Source: Alphaproteobacteria bacterium
GTDB lineage: Bacteria > Pseudomonadota > Alphaproteobacteria > Puniceispirillales > Puniceispirillaceae
Direction of reading: 5' to 3'
Assembly (NCBI GenBank): GCA_011524995.1
Contig: WTJA01000011.1
Span: 15,159 to 57,699, forward strand
DNA: 42,541 nucleotides
Shown: piece after piece, positions 1-7,673 of the stretch
Position numbering within the stretch: position 1 is the first letter of the stretch
How the letters are laid out: every line of letters begins with the position of its first letter
The notes under the pieces: generated by a model
The model's database searches: none
What the model was told of the DNA's origin: nothing
The model's input: the letters and a program-made list of their open reading frames with translations, nothing else
Made by a program: the position numbers and the translations under genes

Positions 1-345
1 GCTGGCACCCCTGTGATCGTTAATGTGATGGCGAGCTGGTGCGCCCCCTGCCGCGCTGAATTACCAGCCCTCGCATTATTGGCTAAAGATGTGCCAATCA
101 TCGCCATTGCCTATAAGGACAAACAAGAAGACACTGCCAAATTCCTCGCTGATTTTGGTAATCCTTACCGGGCTGTATGGATGGATTATGATGGTACAAC
201 AGGGATAAAATGGGGCATTTATGGTGTGCCTGAAACCTTCATCCTTGATGCGCAGGGCCGTGTTGTGTTGCGACATGCAGGACCCATTTTCAAAGAGACA
301 ATGGAAATGGTTATCCGTCCTGCGCTAGCGGAGCTTGGCCTATGA
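1..345 (+). CDS. ccmG: CcmG/DsbE-type thiol:disulfide oxidoreductase, 3' part only
   Basis: This gene runs in from the left edge; the reading frame is open from base 1, so the N-terminus and any membrane anchor are missing. The visible part is a thioredoxin fold with the active-site motif WCAPC near its start and a conserved GVPET segment containing the cis-proline. Proteins of this family reduce apocytochrome c cysteines in the periplasm before haem attachment. The stop overlaps the start of the next gene (ccmH) by four bases (ATGA), indicating translational coupling and supporting a Ccm role over a generic TlpA redoxin. Nearby soxD and a small cytochrome c gene encode clients of such a system. 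Confidence 0.85.
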   Translation, partial: AGTPVIVNVMASWCAPCRAELPALALLAKDVPIIAIAYKDKQEDTAKFLADFGNPYRAVWMDYDGTTGIKWGIYGVPETFILDAQGRVVLRHAGPIFKETMEMVIRPALAELGL

Positions 346-1904
346 TACGCGTCCTGTCCCTTGCCTTTCTTCTTTTGTCGCTTGTGACATCCCCTCTTCA
401 CGCCATCACACCAGAAGAGCAACTATCAGACCCTATCTTAGAAGAGCGCGCGCGTGATTTATCTGCCCAGCTGCGCTGCCTTGTGTGTCAAAATCAGTCA
501 ATTGAAGATTCTGATGCCGAACTAGCCGTAGATTTACGAAAAGAAGTTCGTCAGAAATTAGAAGCTGGGCTCGATGATGCGGCCATCCTGCAATCTCTTC
601 AAGACACCTATGGGGACTATATTTTATTGCGTCCCCCTGTTAGTCCAGAAACCTATCTCTTATGGGCGACACCTGCCATCCTTATCCTGATGGCTGGCTT
701 GTTATTTGCGGTCTCTTTCCGCAGCCGCGCCCCTAATGAAGAAACTGATGCCTCAGACACTCAGACAAGCGATGCAGACCCCACCCCTGCGGATGAAAGC
801 TTTGCCCTTTCCCCCCGTATGGGCGGCATCGTCGCCTTTGGCATCCTTCTCCTCTCCTTTGGCCTCTATAGCTATTTTGGCTCTCCTGATATCACTGCCA
901 AACCACTAGAAGGTCGCAGTGAAGAACGCGCCGCCGCCTTAGCCAAAGAGGCACAACAAGCCTCTGAATTTCAGGCACAATTTATCGAAGCGCAGGCCCA
1001 AGCAGCCAAAGCACCTAATTCTGTTGAAGCACAAATGCGTTATGCGCTTGCGGCGGCACAGCTTAATGATTACCCCACAGAGATTGGCGCTTTGCGCCGT
1101 GCGCTTACCTTAACAGACGGCAACCCATCTATTAAAGCGATGCTGGCTGAGGCGATGAGCCGCCAAGCCGATGGGCAAATCATCCTTCCGGCCCGTGCCC
1201 TCATTGATGAAGTGCTTGCCACCTACCCTGAAGAGCCACGCGCCTTATTCATGAAGGGGCTAGCAGCTTACCAAGATGAAGATTTTGAAAAGGCGCTATC
1301 TGTTTGGCAAGAGTTACAGAGCGTTGCGCCTCCTAACACCCCGTGGGGACCGCTTGCGCTGCAAAATATGCAATCGGCTGCAGAGGCTGCCGGCATCGCG
1401 ATGCCTGCTATTGCCCCGCCGCTTGATGAAGATGTTCTGGCAGAAATGGCAGAGGCTGATGAAGAGACACAAGCTGGCATGATCTTATCGATGGTCGCCA
1501 GTCTTGAAGAGCGGTTAGCTGACAACCCTAATGATAGGCAAGGTTGGCAACGGCTCGTGCGTGCGATGCGTGTGCTAGGTGATGATGCTGGTTTGTTACG
1601 TGCGCTCACGGGGGCTGCTGCTGCCTCACCGCTTGATCGCAACGCCCAATTAGAATTGCTTGAAGAAATGCTAGGACGCGGTAAGAGCCGTGAGATGATC
1701 ACCGCCGCTGAAGACAGCTTAGCGCGCCTGAAGGCGCTTGATCCAGATGCGCTTGAATATCTCTTCTTTGCAGGACACCTCGCGCGCTTACAGGGCAAAG
1801 CTGATGAGGCGCGTCGCTTCTGGCAGGCTTTGTCAGCCCAATTACCAGATGACACACCCTTCAAGGCCCAACTTGAAGCGCAAATCACAGCTCTCCAACA
1901 ATAA
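342..1904 (+). CDS. ccmH: Cytochrome c maturation protein, CcmH-CcmI fusion
   Basis: The 520-residue protein begins with a signal-anchor-like segment, then a CcmH/CcmL domain with the redox motif LRCLVCQ (Cys46 and Cys49). A membrane segment lies at about residues 107-127 and a second near 160-180. The rest is helical and repeat-rich in the manner of the CcmI TPR domain (about 225-520), which holds apocytochrome c. CcmH and CcmI are often separate in alphaproteobacteria; here they form one polypeptide, as in E. coli CcmH. Together with CcmG it would reduce apocytochrome haem-binding cysteines and deliver apocytochrome to haem lyase CcmF, which is not in this window. The start is fixed by the ATGA overlap with ccmG. 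Confidence 0.9.
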   Translation: MIRVLSLAFLLLSLVTSPLHAITPEEQLSDPILEERARDLSAQLRCLVCQNQSIEDSDAELAVDLRKEVRQKLEAGLDDAAILQSLQDTYGDYILLRPPVSPETYLLWATPAILILMAGLLFAVSFRSRAPNEETDASDTQTSDADPTPADESFALSPRMGGIVAFGILLLSFGLYSYFGSPDITAKPLEGRSEERAAALAKEAQQASEFQAQFIEAQAQAAKAPNSVEAQMRYALAAAQLNDYPTEIGALRRALTLTDGNPSIKAMLAEAMSRQADGQIILPARALIDEVLATYPEEPRALFMKGLAAYQDEDFEKALSVWQELQSVAPPNTPWGPLALQNMQSAAEAAGIAMPAIAPPLDEDVLAEMAEADEETQAGMILSMVASLEERLADNPNDRQGWQRLVRAMRVLGDDAGLLRALTGAAAASPLDRNAQLELLEEMLGRGKSREMITAAEDSLARLKALDPDALEYLFFAGHLARLQGKADEARRFWQALSAQLPDDTPFKAQLEAQITALQQ

Positions 1905-1918
1905 ACATAGTTTAATTC

Positions 1919-2362
1919 ATGACACGCTTTTTTGCCGCCGCCACATCTATCGTCTTCACACTAATGGTAGCAATTTTTGTTCCCACCCATCATAGCTATG
2001 CCGCAGATGAGACCGTCATTGAGGCTGTGTCTGACTATTTAATGTTTCAAGAATATCAGTCTGGCATCATTCTGCCCCAACAAATTGATGAGGCTATTTT
2101 CCATGATGTGTTGTTTGTAGATGTGCGTGATGAGGCCTCGTTTCGCGATGCGACCATCCCCGGCGCCCTTCATATTGAATGGCGAGAAATTATGGAACGT
2201 CGTGACGAGATAGCAGATGCCCCCAAGGTTGTCTTATTTTGCAATACAGGCGCGTTATCTGCGCAAGCGACCTTTGCCATGCGTCTTGCAGGATATGACC
2301 ATGTTGTGGTCTTACAAGGTGGGTTTGATAGCTGGCAAAAAAATGCAGGCTATTATCCCTAG
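1919..2362 (+). CDS. Exported rhodanese-domain protein
   Basis: A 147-residue protein with an N-terminal signal peptide (hydrophobic stretch about residues 5-21, likely cleavage after the alanines near 28-29) and a single rhodanese domain. The active-site loop is CNTGALS with the candidate sulfur-carrying Cys108, preceded by VDVRDE and followed by GGFDSW, all typical of the fold. It follows ccmH by only 14 bases and probably shares its transcript. Its periplasmic location and convergent position to soxB suggest handling of sulfane sulfur next to thiosulfate oxidation, but this is inferred from context. The last codons lie inside a strong hairpin (2342-2370) that appears to terminate the soxB transcript from the other strand. 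Confidence 0.85.
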   Translation: MTRFFAAATSIVFTLMVAIFVPTHHSYAADETVIEAVSDYLMFQEYQSGIILPQQIDEAIFHDVLFVDVRDEASFRDATIPGALHIEWREIMERRDEIADAPKVVLFCNTGALSAQATFAMRLAGYDHVVVLQGGFDSWQKNAGYYP

Positions 2363-2370
2363 CCTGCATT
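2342..2370 (-). terminator. Rho-independent terminator of the sox operon, inside the rhodanese 3' end
   Basis: Perfect 11-base inverted repeat: arms AATGCAGGCTA (2342-2352) and TAGCCTGCATT (2360-2370) around a 7-base loop. Read on the minus strand the hairpin is followed directly by a run of seven T (2343-2337), a classical intrinsic terminator for soxB. It contains the stop codon of the convergent rhodanese gene. On the plus strand the T-tract is poor, so termination there is less certain. Confidence 0.85.
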
Positions 2371-2397
2371 CCTCATTCTTCAACATGAAAAGCGCCC

Positions 2398-4089
2398 TTA
2401 GAGGCCGGTCACTTTAATCTGTTGCGGGTTATCAAGTCTGATAGTCCCCTTCTTCGTGATATAATCTTCCATCAAATCATAGATAGCTGGCCCTTCAACA
2501 TCCTCATTCACCGAGGCCCAGCCGCCAACCGTATAGCTCTTATTTGGCTCGATGGCTTCACCCGTACGCGTGAGAGTCATCTCTGAAATACGATTGCCCA
2601 TGCTATTTTTAGGCGCACAGCTATAGCTCATGCCGCCGACACGAACCATATCCCCACCCTGCTGATAGAAGGGGTCGATATTAAACAAATTATCACAGAC
2701 ATCTTCTAGGATCTCATGCAGCTGCTGACCTGTCATCTCTGTCCGATAGACATTGGGATAACTCATGCTTGTCTGCGTATAAAGATCATCCATGGTGATA
2801 TCCTGACCAGGGAGAAGCGTTGTGCCCCAACGGAAGCCAGGGCTGAGCGCAATCTCAACATCACGTTCTTCGCGGATACCATCACAAATAAGGTCATCCC
2901 ATGTGCCATTGAAATTACCACGGCGATACAGCAAGGATTCTGTCTTGCCTATGACACGATTACACTCGGCCTCATATGGCGCACGTAGATTATCAATAAG
3001 GGCTGACATCTCTTTATCTGGTGTGATGACGTCAGAGAAGACAGGGATCAAAGTTGAATTATAGTCAACGACCTTGCCATTCTTAACCTCAAGATCAATA
3101 CGACCTAGATATTTACCATGTGAGCCTGATGATAATAACAGCGTATCTTCAATCTTCAGCGCTTGTGGGATGGCGTCATGCGTATGACCTGTCAAAATCA
3201 CATCAATACCAGTGACAAGACGCGCTAATTTTTGGTCAACATCAAACCCGTTATGCGATAGCAGCACAACCACTTCTGCACCGCTGGCGCGCGCTTCATC
3301 TGCCATTTCCTGAATGCGTTCTGGGCGAATGCCAAATGACCAATTTTCCACCATATAGCGCGGATTTGCGATAGGCGTATAGGGGAAGTGCTGACCAATA
3401 ACGGCCACCTTCACACCACCACGCTCAAAATAGGCGGTGCTCTCAAACACAGGCTCATCCCATTCATTGTCAAAGACATTACAGCCCAAGAAGGGATAGG
3501 CCATCTCATCAATGATTTCTTCTAGGCGATCTTGCCCGAAGGTAAATTCCCAATGTCCCACCATGGCATCTGGCTTGAGCTGCGCCATCGCATCGACCAT
3601 ATCCTGACCATTTGTTTGCAGAGAGGTGTATGAGCCTTGCCATGTGTCACCACCATCTAGCAACAGCACCTTATCATCACCACGCGCTGCGCGAATTTCC
3701 TTGACCAAAGTCGCGGTGCGGTCCAACCCGCCAAGCCGGCCATAGGTGTTGGCTAAATTCACATAATCAACCATCGTATGGGCATAGGCCAGTGGTGTAC
3801 CTGGATCGATGTTGAAGTGCGTTAAAAATTCTTCAGCCACTAGATGAGGTGGCACCCCTTCAAACATCCCCACCCCATAATTTTCAGATGGCGGGCGGAA
3901 ATAAAGAGGCTTTAGCTGGGCGTGAATATCTGTGATATGAAGCAGTGTCACTTGGCCTTTTGAGTCAAAATTTAGTAAATCATCTTGCGATAATTTCTGC
4001 TGCGCTGCCAAAGTTGACCAAGCAGACTGGCCCCCAATCATCGCAGCAGTGACACCTGCCATTTGCAAGAATTCACGACGTGAAAACAT
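2398..4089 (-). CDS. soxB: SoxB, thiosulfohydrolase
   Basis: The 563-residue protein carries a twin-arginine signal (SRREFLQ at the N-terminus plus a hydrophobic segment), so it should be exported folded. It then shows the 5'-nucleotidase/calcineurin-like metallophosphatase motifs: TDIHAQ (Asp54, His56), DGGDTWQGS (from 145), the SoxB-typical GHWEFTFG (from 178, replacing GNHEFD of true nucleotidases), SHNG (278) and GHTHD (301). SoxB is a dimanganese enzyme that hydrolytically releases sulfate from the thiosulfate-cysteine adduct on SoxY. SoxYZ and SoxXA are not encoded in this window. It is the last gene of the minus-strand sox operon, with GAGGG about 7 bases before its ATG, and ends at the terminator at 2342-2370. 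Confidence 0.95.
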   Translation of the reverse strand: MFSRREFLQMAGVTAAMIGGQSAWSTLAAQQKLSQDDLLNFDSKGQVTLLHITDIHAQLKPLYFRPPSENYGVGMFEGVPPHLVAEEFLTHFNIDPGTPLAYAHTMVDYVNLANTYGRLGGLDRTATLVKEIRAARGDDKVLLLDGGDTWQGSYTSLQTNGQDMVDAMAQLKPDAMVGHWEFTFGQDRLEEIIDEMAYPFLGCNVFDNEWDEPVFESTAYFERGGVKVAVIGQHFPYTPIANPRYMVENWSFGIRPERIQEMADEARASGAEVVVLLSHNGFDVDQKLARLVTGIDVILTGHTHDAIPQALKIEDTLLLSSGSHGKYLGRIDLEVKNGKVVDYNSTLIPVFSDVITPDKEMSALIDNLRAPYEAECNRVIGKTESLLYRRGNFNGTWDDLICDGIREERDVEIALSPGFRWGTTLLPGQDITMDDLYTQTSMSYPNVYRTEMTGQQLHEILEDVCDNLFNIDPFYQQGGDMVRVGGMSYSCAPKNSMGNRISEMTLTRTGEAIEPNKSYTVGGWASVNEDVEGPAIYDLMEDYITKKGTIRLDNPQQIKVTGL

Positions 4090-4107
4090 AGTCCAGCCCT
4101 CTTATTT

Positions 4108-5031
4108 TTAAGCGTTGATTGCGTTGTAGCGGTAAGCTGAGCCAGACTTTTCAGCCTTGCCTAAGCCTGGCGCTGGCAAATGATAGCCTGAGATAAGCAT
4201 ATCATCTGCGGTAATCTGATCGAGCAGGCGCTGACGTGTTTGGGCAGCTAGCGCGCCATCCATATCTGATTCATTGACCCACTCATGATGCGCAAACGAA
4301 ATCACCGGATGTGTGAGCGCATCTCCTAGCACCATAATAGGTGCGCCGCCGCCATGGATTGTAAAGGCCGCATGGCCTGGTGTGTGTCCAACTGAATTCA
4401 CAGCTTCAATAGCTGGCAGCACCTCATCACCAAAAGCAAATAATGACACATTATCACGAATGAGGTCAAAGCGGCTTTTGGCACCAACGGCAAAATTCTC
4501 ACGGCCAGCTGGCATGGCTGCTAGGGCCGCATCTGAATCCCAAAATGCCCATTCCGCCTCAGAGATATAAAATTGGGCGTCAGGCATCAAAAGATCATCA
4601 AAATCATCCATAATGCCCCAAATATGATCGGGGTGGGCATGGGTAAAGACAACATCTGTGATAGCGGAGATATCAAGCCCTGCCTCATCAAGGGCAGTGG
4701 GTAATTCACCTAGGCCTGATAGAAAATTAGTCCCAGACCCAGCATCAAATAAAATGGTTTTGTCACCCGTCTCTAGAAGCACAACATTAAGGGGGCGCCG
4801 CATTTCCGTGCCATTTGACCCAGAGGCCGCCAAGATGGCATCAAGCTCGTCTGTTGGGACATTTTGGAATAACATTGAAACCGGTAAGCGCATTTCCCCA
4901 TCGGAAAATGTGCTCAATCGCCACCCATTTGGTAGCGTTGTTTGATGAGCAGAGACTGGCAATGATGTCGTCGCCGTGGCAGTAAGCGCGAGGCTCGCTG
5001 CTGAATAGTGAATAAATTGGCGCCGATCCAT
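4108..5031 (-). CDS. Exported metallo-beta-lactamase-fold hydrolase in the sox operon
   Basis: A 307-residue protein with a twin-arginine-like N-terminus (MDRRQF then a hydrophobic stretch ending near SAH at 27-29). The metal-binding motif HAHPDH is at 131-136, with later GHTPGH and GDALTHP motifs supplying further metal ligands of the MBL fold. AGGAG lies 8 bases before the ATG, and 18 bases separate it from soxB. MBL-fold proteins, such as SoxH of Paracoccus and Roseobacter-type bacteria, occur in sox clusters without a settled role. This may be a SoxH counterpart, but the assignment is from context and fold. A thioesterase-like or persulfide-processing activity is possible and not shown by the sequence. 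Confidence 0.8.
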   Translation of the reverse strand: MDRRQFIHYSAASLALTATATTSLPVSAHQTTLPNGWRLSTFSDGEMRLPVSMLFQNVPTDELDAILAASGSNGTEMRRPLNVVLLETGDKTILFDAGSGTNFLSGLGELPTALDEAGLDISAITDVVFTHAHPDHIWGIMDDFDDLLMPDAQFYISEAEWAFWDSDAALAAMPAGRENFAVGAKSRFDLIRDNVSLFAFGDEVLPAIEAVNSVGHTPGHAAFTIHGGGAPIMVLGDALTHPVISFAHHEWVNESDMDGALAAQTRQRLLDQITADDMLISGYHLPAPGLGKAEKSGSAYRYNAINA

Positions 5032-5054
5032 TTGCCAGTCTCCTAAATATAATC

Positions 5055-5420
5055 CTACTGAAGTGACTTCAAATAGGCGATGATGTTGGCTCTATCAGCT
5101 TCTTTCTTCAAACCTGAAAATGCCATTTTTGTGCCTTTGAGATATTTCTTAGGCGCGGCAAGATAGCCGTCCAAAGTCTCTTCATCCCAGACTAGGCCAC
5201 TGGCTTTCATCGCCTTTGAATATTTCTTGTAGCTGGCAACAGACGCCGCTTCACGGCCGATGATACCAACTAAATGCGGGCCAGTTTTGTTCTTCTCGCT
5301 GTCAACAACGTGACAAGCTTTACACTTCTTAAATACTTTCTCGCCTTTGGCAGCATCGCCTGCATGGGCCATGCCTGAACCGAGAGATAGCGCAACCATT
5401 ACTGCAAAGATAATACGCAT
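5055..5420 (-). CDS. Small monohaem cytochrome c
   Basis: A 121-residue class I cytochrome c: signal peptide (about 1-20, cleavage after AHA), haem motif CKACH (33-37), TGPHL, and the axial methionine in KGTKMAF (Met99). The ATG at 5420 is preferred over an upstream GTG because AGGAG lies 8 bases ahead of it. That Shine-Dalgarno overlaps the soxD stop region, so the two genes are likely coupled. It probably takes electrons from SoxCD or SoxXA to the respiratory chain. Because the neighbouring SoxD has only one haem motif, this protein may replace the second haem domain found in longer SoxD proteins. That link is an inference. Confidence 0.88.
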   Translation of the reverse strand: MRIIFAVMVALSLGSGMAHAGDAAKGEKVFKKCKACHVVDSEKNKTGPHLVGIIGREAASVASYKKYSKAMKASGLVWDEETLDGYLAAPKKYLKGTKMAFSGLKKEADRANIIAYLKSLQ

Positions 5421-5431
5421 TCTTACCACTC

Positions 5432-6109
5432 CTAGCTTTCTTCTTCGGGTGTCACATCAATATCACGCGCCCGACCAATGATCGTTGTAGAGACAGCACA
5501 ATTTGACATACATGGCTCACCGCTAACAGGCTGCGCATCAGGGCGCGGATCTGGTAGCATAAAGCCATCTCTATTTGGCATCTCAATCAGGCCGATATTC
5601 TCATTACTTAGCTCGAAATCATCCTCGATGATATCATTCATGTAAAGTAAGAATGCAACAATTTGATATGTTTCATCATGTGACAAAGACTGCGCTTCAC
5701 CAAATGGCATCGCCCGATAAATATAGTCATACATCGTTGAGGCATAAGGCCAATAGCTTCCTGTTGTTTTGACAGGGTCGTGCGAGTCAAGTGTATCAGC
5801 CCCACCCACAAGTACCGGCCAATTATCAACAGCCTCACCGAAATCACCATGGCAACCAGCGCATAATTCGGCATAAACCTCTTCGCCATCAATGGCGTTA
5901 CCTGACCCAATCGGCGCGCCTTTGCCATCTGGGCGAACGTCGATATCCCAGCCAGCTACTTCTTCTGCTGTGGCAATTTTGCCAAGGTTAAACGGACGCT
6001 CAGATGCCAGGCTTGGCATAGCAAGAACACATACGAGCAACGCGCCACCAATGGCAGCCTTTGCTGTTGAGAGAGCTGGCTTCATCATCATGTTACCCAA
6101 GTCTGACAT
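5432..6109 (-). CDS. soxD: SoxD, cytochrome c subunit of sulfane dehydrogenase, short monohaem form
   Basis: The predicted 225-residue protein has a signal peptide (hydrophobic 18-34), one haem motif CAGCH (83-87), a likely axial methionine in RAMPFG (Met134), and a SoxD-like tail with CMSNC (200-204), which lacks the histidine of a haem site. The start at 6109 has GGGAG 8 bases upstream and overlaps the end of soxC by 17 bases; an ATG at 6091 is the alternative. SoxD of Paracoccus pantotrophus is about 380 residues with two haems; here the second domain is absent and a separate cytochrome gene follows 11 bases later. Partner of SoxC in oxidising SoxY-bound sulfane sulfur. Confidence 0.88.
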   Translation of the reverse strand: MSDLGNMMMKPALSTAKAAIGGALLVCVLAMPSLASERPFNLGKIATAEEVAGWDIDVRPDGKGAPIGSGNAIDGEEVYAELCAGCHGDFGEAVDNWPVLVGGADTLDSHDPVKTTGSYWPYASTMYDYIYRAMPFGEAQSLSHDETYQIVAFLLYMNDIIEDDFELSNENIGLIEMPNRDGFMLPDPRPDAQPVSGEPCMSNCAVSTTIIGRARDIDVTPEEES

Positions 6110-7367
6110 TATCAACACTCCCATCTGCATGAACCTGCCATGTTGCAATGGCGTTATTGTGGTAGATAGAGTTCAAACCACGAACTTTTTGCAATTCACC
6201 AATTGTTGGCTGCACATAGCCTGTTTCATCCATGGCTCTTGACTGAACAAGAAGCTCTTCGCCATTCCATTCAAACGGCAGGGTGAAACGTGTAAGGCAT
6301 TTATCCATGACCGGGCCATGTAATTCGGCTGTTTGCCAGTTCTTGCCACCATCCAGAGACACATCAACACGGTCAATCTTACCACGACCTGACCAAGCCA
6401 AGCCGCGCAATAATTGTGTCCCTTTGCTCATCAATGCCTTTTCAGGACAAGGTGACGTCACAACAGATTTGGCATCCATCACCCATGTGAACATGCGGGC
6501 TTTGCCATCTTCCATCAAATCTGTGTATTTTGATGTTTCCTCACGCGCCATATATGGCATGTCACCAAACTCAAGGCGGCGGATCCATTTGACCCACATA
6601 TTGCCTTCCCAGCCTGGAACAACAAGACGCGCAGGATAGCCTTGCTCTGGACGAAGGGCTTCACCATTCATGGCGTAAGCAATCATACAATCATCCAAGA
6701 TTTTCTCGATCGGGATAGAGCGGTTCATACCAGCTGAATCACCCCCTTCAGCCATCACCCAGCTTGCCTCTGGCTTGATACCTACCTCACGGCAAATATC
6801 TGACAGCTTGACCCCTGTATATTGGACATTATGCACCATCCCAAAGGTATATTGGCAGCCATTCAACTGGGCGCCGCGCCATTCCATACCGCCATTGGCC
6901 GCACATTCAAGGAAATGGAAGCGATTCGTTTGCGGGAAACGCTTCAAATCATCCAATGTGAAAATGAGCTCACGATCGACAAGGCCATTAATCATCAAAC
7001 GATAATCAACAGGGTTGACCTCTGGCACACCGCCATGGTGACGCTCAAAACAAAGGCCGTTTGGCGTTACAAACCCCTCTAAATCCTGCAAAGGGGTAAA
7101 GTTAACAGATGATTCTGTTGAGGCTGTTAGCCATTCCACCGACCGGCGCACAACATGACTTTCAAATTCAGATGGTACACCATAGGGATTCGCATCGACA
7201 CCAGCGCCAAGATACGGCGTCCACTCAGATACATTTGGCGGTAAATTTGCAGGATTAGCCTCTAAAGCGCCTGCTGATTTCAATGCTGCTGTCGTGCCTA
7301 TGGCAGCGGCGCCGCCTAGCAATGAACGTCTCGATAAAGACCCAGCTTGCTGACCCTTCTTCGTCAT
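6093..7367 (-). CDS. soxC: SoxC, molybdopterin subunit of sulfane dehydrogenase
   Basis: A 424-residue sulfite-oxidase-family protein. It starts with a twin-arginine signal (SRRSLLGG at 12-19 and an alanine-rich hydrophobic region), followed by the molybdopterin domain with the metal-ligand cysteine in HFLECAANGG (Cys155), then a dimerisation domain with VSLDGGKNW. Length, Tat signal and adjacency to soxD identify it as SoxC, not YedY or assimilatory nitrate reductase. SoxCD removes six electrons from the sulfane sulfur bound to SoxY during complete oxidation of thiosulfate. First gene of the operon; GGGGGAG lies close before the ATG at 7367. The upstream leader contains two hairpins. Confidence 0.95.
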   Translation of the reverse strand: MTKKGQQAGSLSRRSLLGGAAAIGTTAALKSAGALEANPANLPPNVSEWTPYLGAGVDANPYGVPSEFESHVVRRSVEWLTASTESSVNFTPLQDLEGFVTPNGLCFERHHGGVPEVNPVDYRLMINGLVDRELIFTLDDLKRFPQTNRFHFLECAANGGMEWRGAQLNGCQYTFGMVHNVQYTGVKLSDICREVGIKPEASWVMAEGGDSAGMNRSIPIEKILDDCMIAYAMNGEALRPEQGYPARLVVPGWEGNMWVKWIRRLEFGDMPYMAREETSKYTDLMEDGKARMFTWVMDAKSVVTSPCPEKALMSKGTQLLRGLAWSGRGKIDRVDVSLDGGKNWQTAELHGPVMDKCLTRFTLPFEWNGEELLVQSRAMDETGYVQPTIGELQKVRGLNSIYHNNAIATWQVHADGSVDNVRLG

Positions 7368-7385
7368 GTTCTCCCCCTTTTTGAC

Positions 7386-7444
7386 AGCACCCCATCACAG
7401 GGTGCTTCTAAATGATGTGCAGCTCCCCCCCAGGAGACTGCACA
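7386..7444 (-). promoter_or_regulatory. Tandem hairpins in the soxC leader
   Basis: Two stem-loops can be drawn just upstream of soxC. One pairs AGCACCC (7386-7392) with GGGTGCT (7400-7406) across 7 bases. The other pairs TGTGCAG (7416-7422) plus CTCC (7423-7426) with GGAG (7433-7436) and CTGCACA (7438-7444), with one bulged base. They lie about 20 and 50 bases before the start codon and would be in the 5' UTR if transcription starts farther upstream. No T-run follows either, so they are not ordinary terminators; they could affect translation or mRNA stability or be protein-binding sites. Confidence 0.5.
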
Positions 7445-7586
7445 AACTGTTGAACCATCACATCATCTATCGCTATGTAAGCCACTTATATGAATGGCGT
7501 CTGCAAACGCAAATGAGATGCCGGTCCCAAATCCTCCCCCTACTCTGCTCAGGCATGATGATTTAGGCAACTTTTTTCAGATACCC

Positions 7587-7602
7587 ATGAAAAATTTTGC
7601 AT
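7587..7602. promoter_or_regulatory. Candidate ArsR-family operator
   Basis: The sequence ATGAAAAATTTTGCAT is palindromic except for one mismatched base pair. Winged-helix ArsR proteins bind imperfect AT-rich inverted repeats of this size, and the arsR gene ends only 72 bases away with soxC on the other side. Function is inferred from form and position. Confidence 0.4.
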
Positions 7603-7628
7603 ATGTAACCAAAACGAGAGAAATCAAA

Positions 7629-7644
7629 ACCTCACATATGAGGT
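7629..7644 (-). terminator. Small hairpin after arsR, weak terminator or operator
   Basis: Arms ACCTCA (7629-7634) and TGAGGT (7639-7644) enclose four bases. On the minus strand the stem is followed by TTTTGATTT, a weak T-tract, so it may partly terminate the prx-arsR transcript. It could equally be a second binding site for the regulator. Confidence 0.35.
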
Positions 7645-7673
7645 GAGATAAGGGATAGCGGCCTAATGGCGCG

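Larger units (their letters stand above)
7368..7673. other. 306-base non-coding region between arsR and soxC
   Basis: No credible gene was seen here. It contains the two soxC leader hairpins (7386-7444), a 16-base AT-rich near-palindrome (7587-7602) and a short inverted repeat just after arsR (7629-7644). The region therefore probably holds the sox promoter and its control sites. No confident -35/-10 pair could be assigned by eye. Confidence 0.6.

Noticed and set aside
1268-1888. 206-codon minus-strand frame inside ccmH
   Set aside because: It lies wholly inside a well-supported gene on the opposite strand and its product is low-complexity, serine- and alanine-rich, typical of a shadow frame.
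6110-6148. Longer SoxD start from a TTG at 6148
   Set aside because: It would extend deeper into soxC, has no supporting ribosome site and precedes the signal peptide with extra polar residues. The ATG at 6109 has GGGAG 8 bases ahead.
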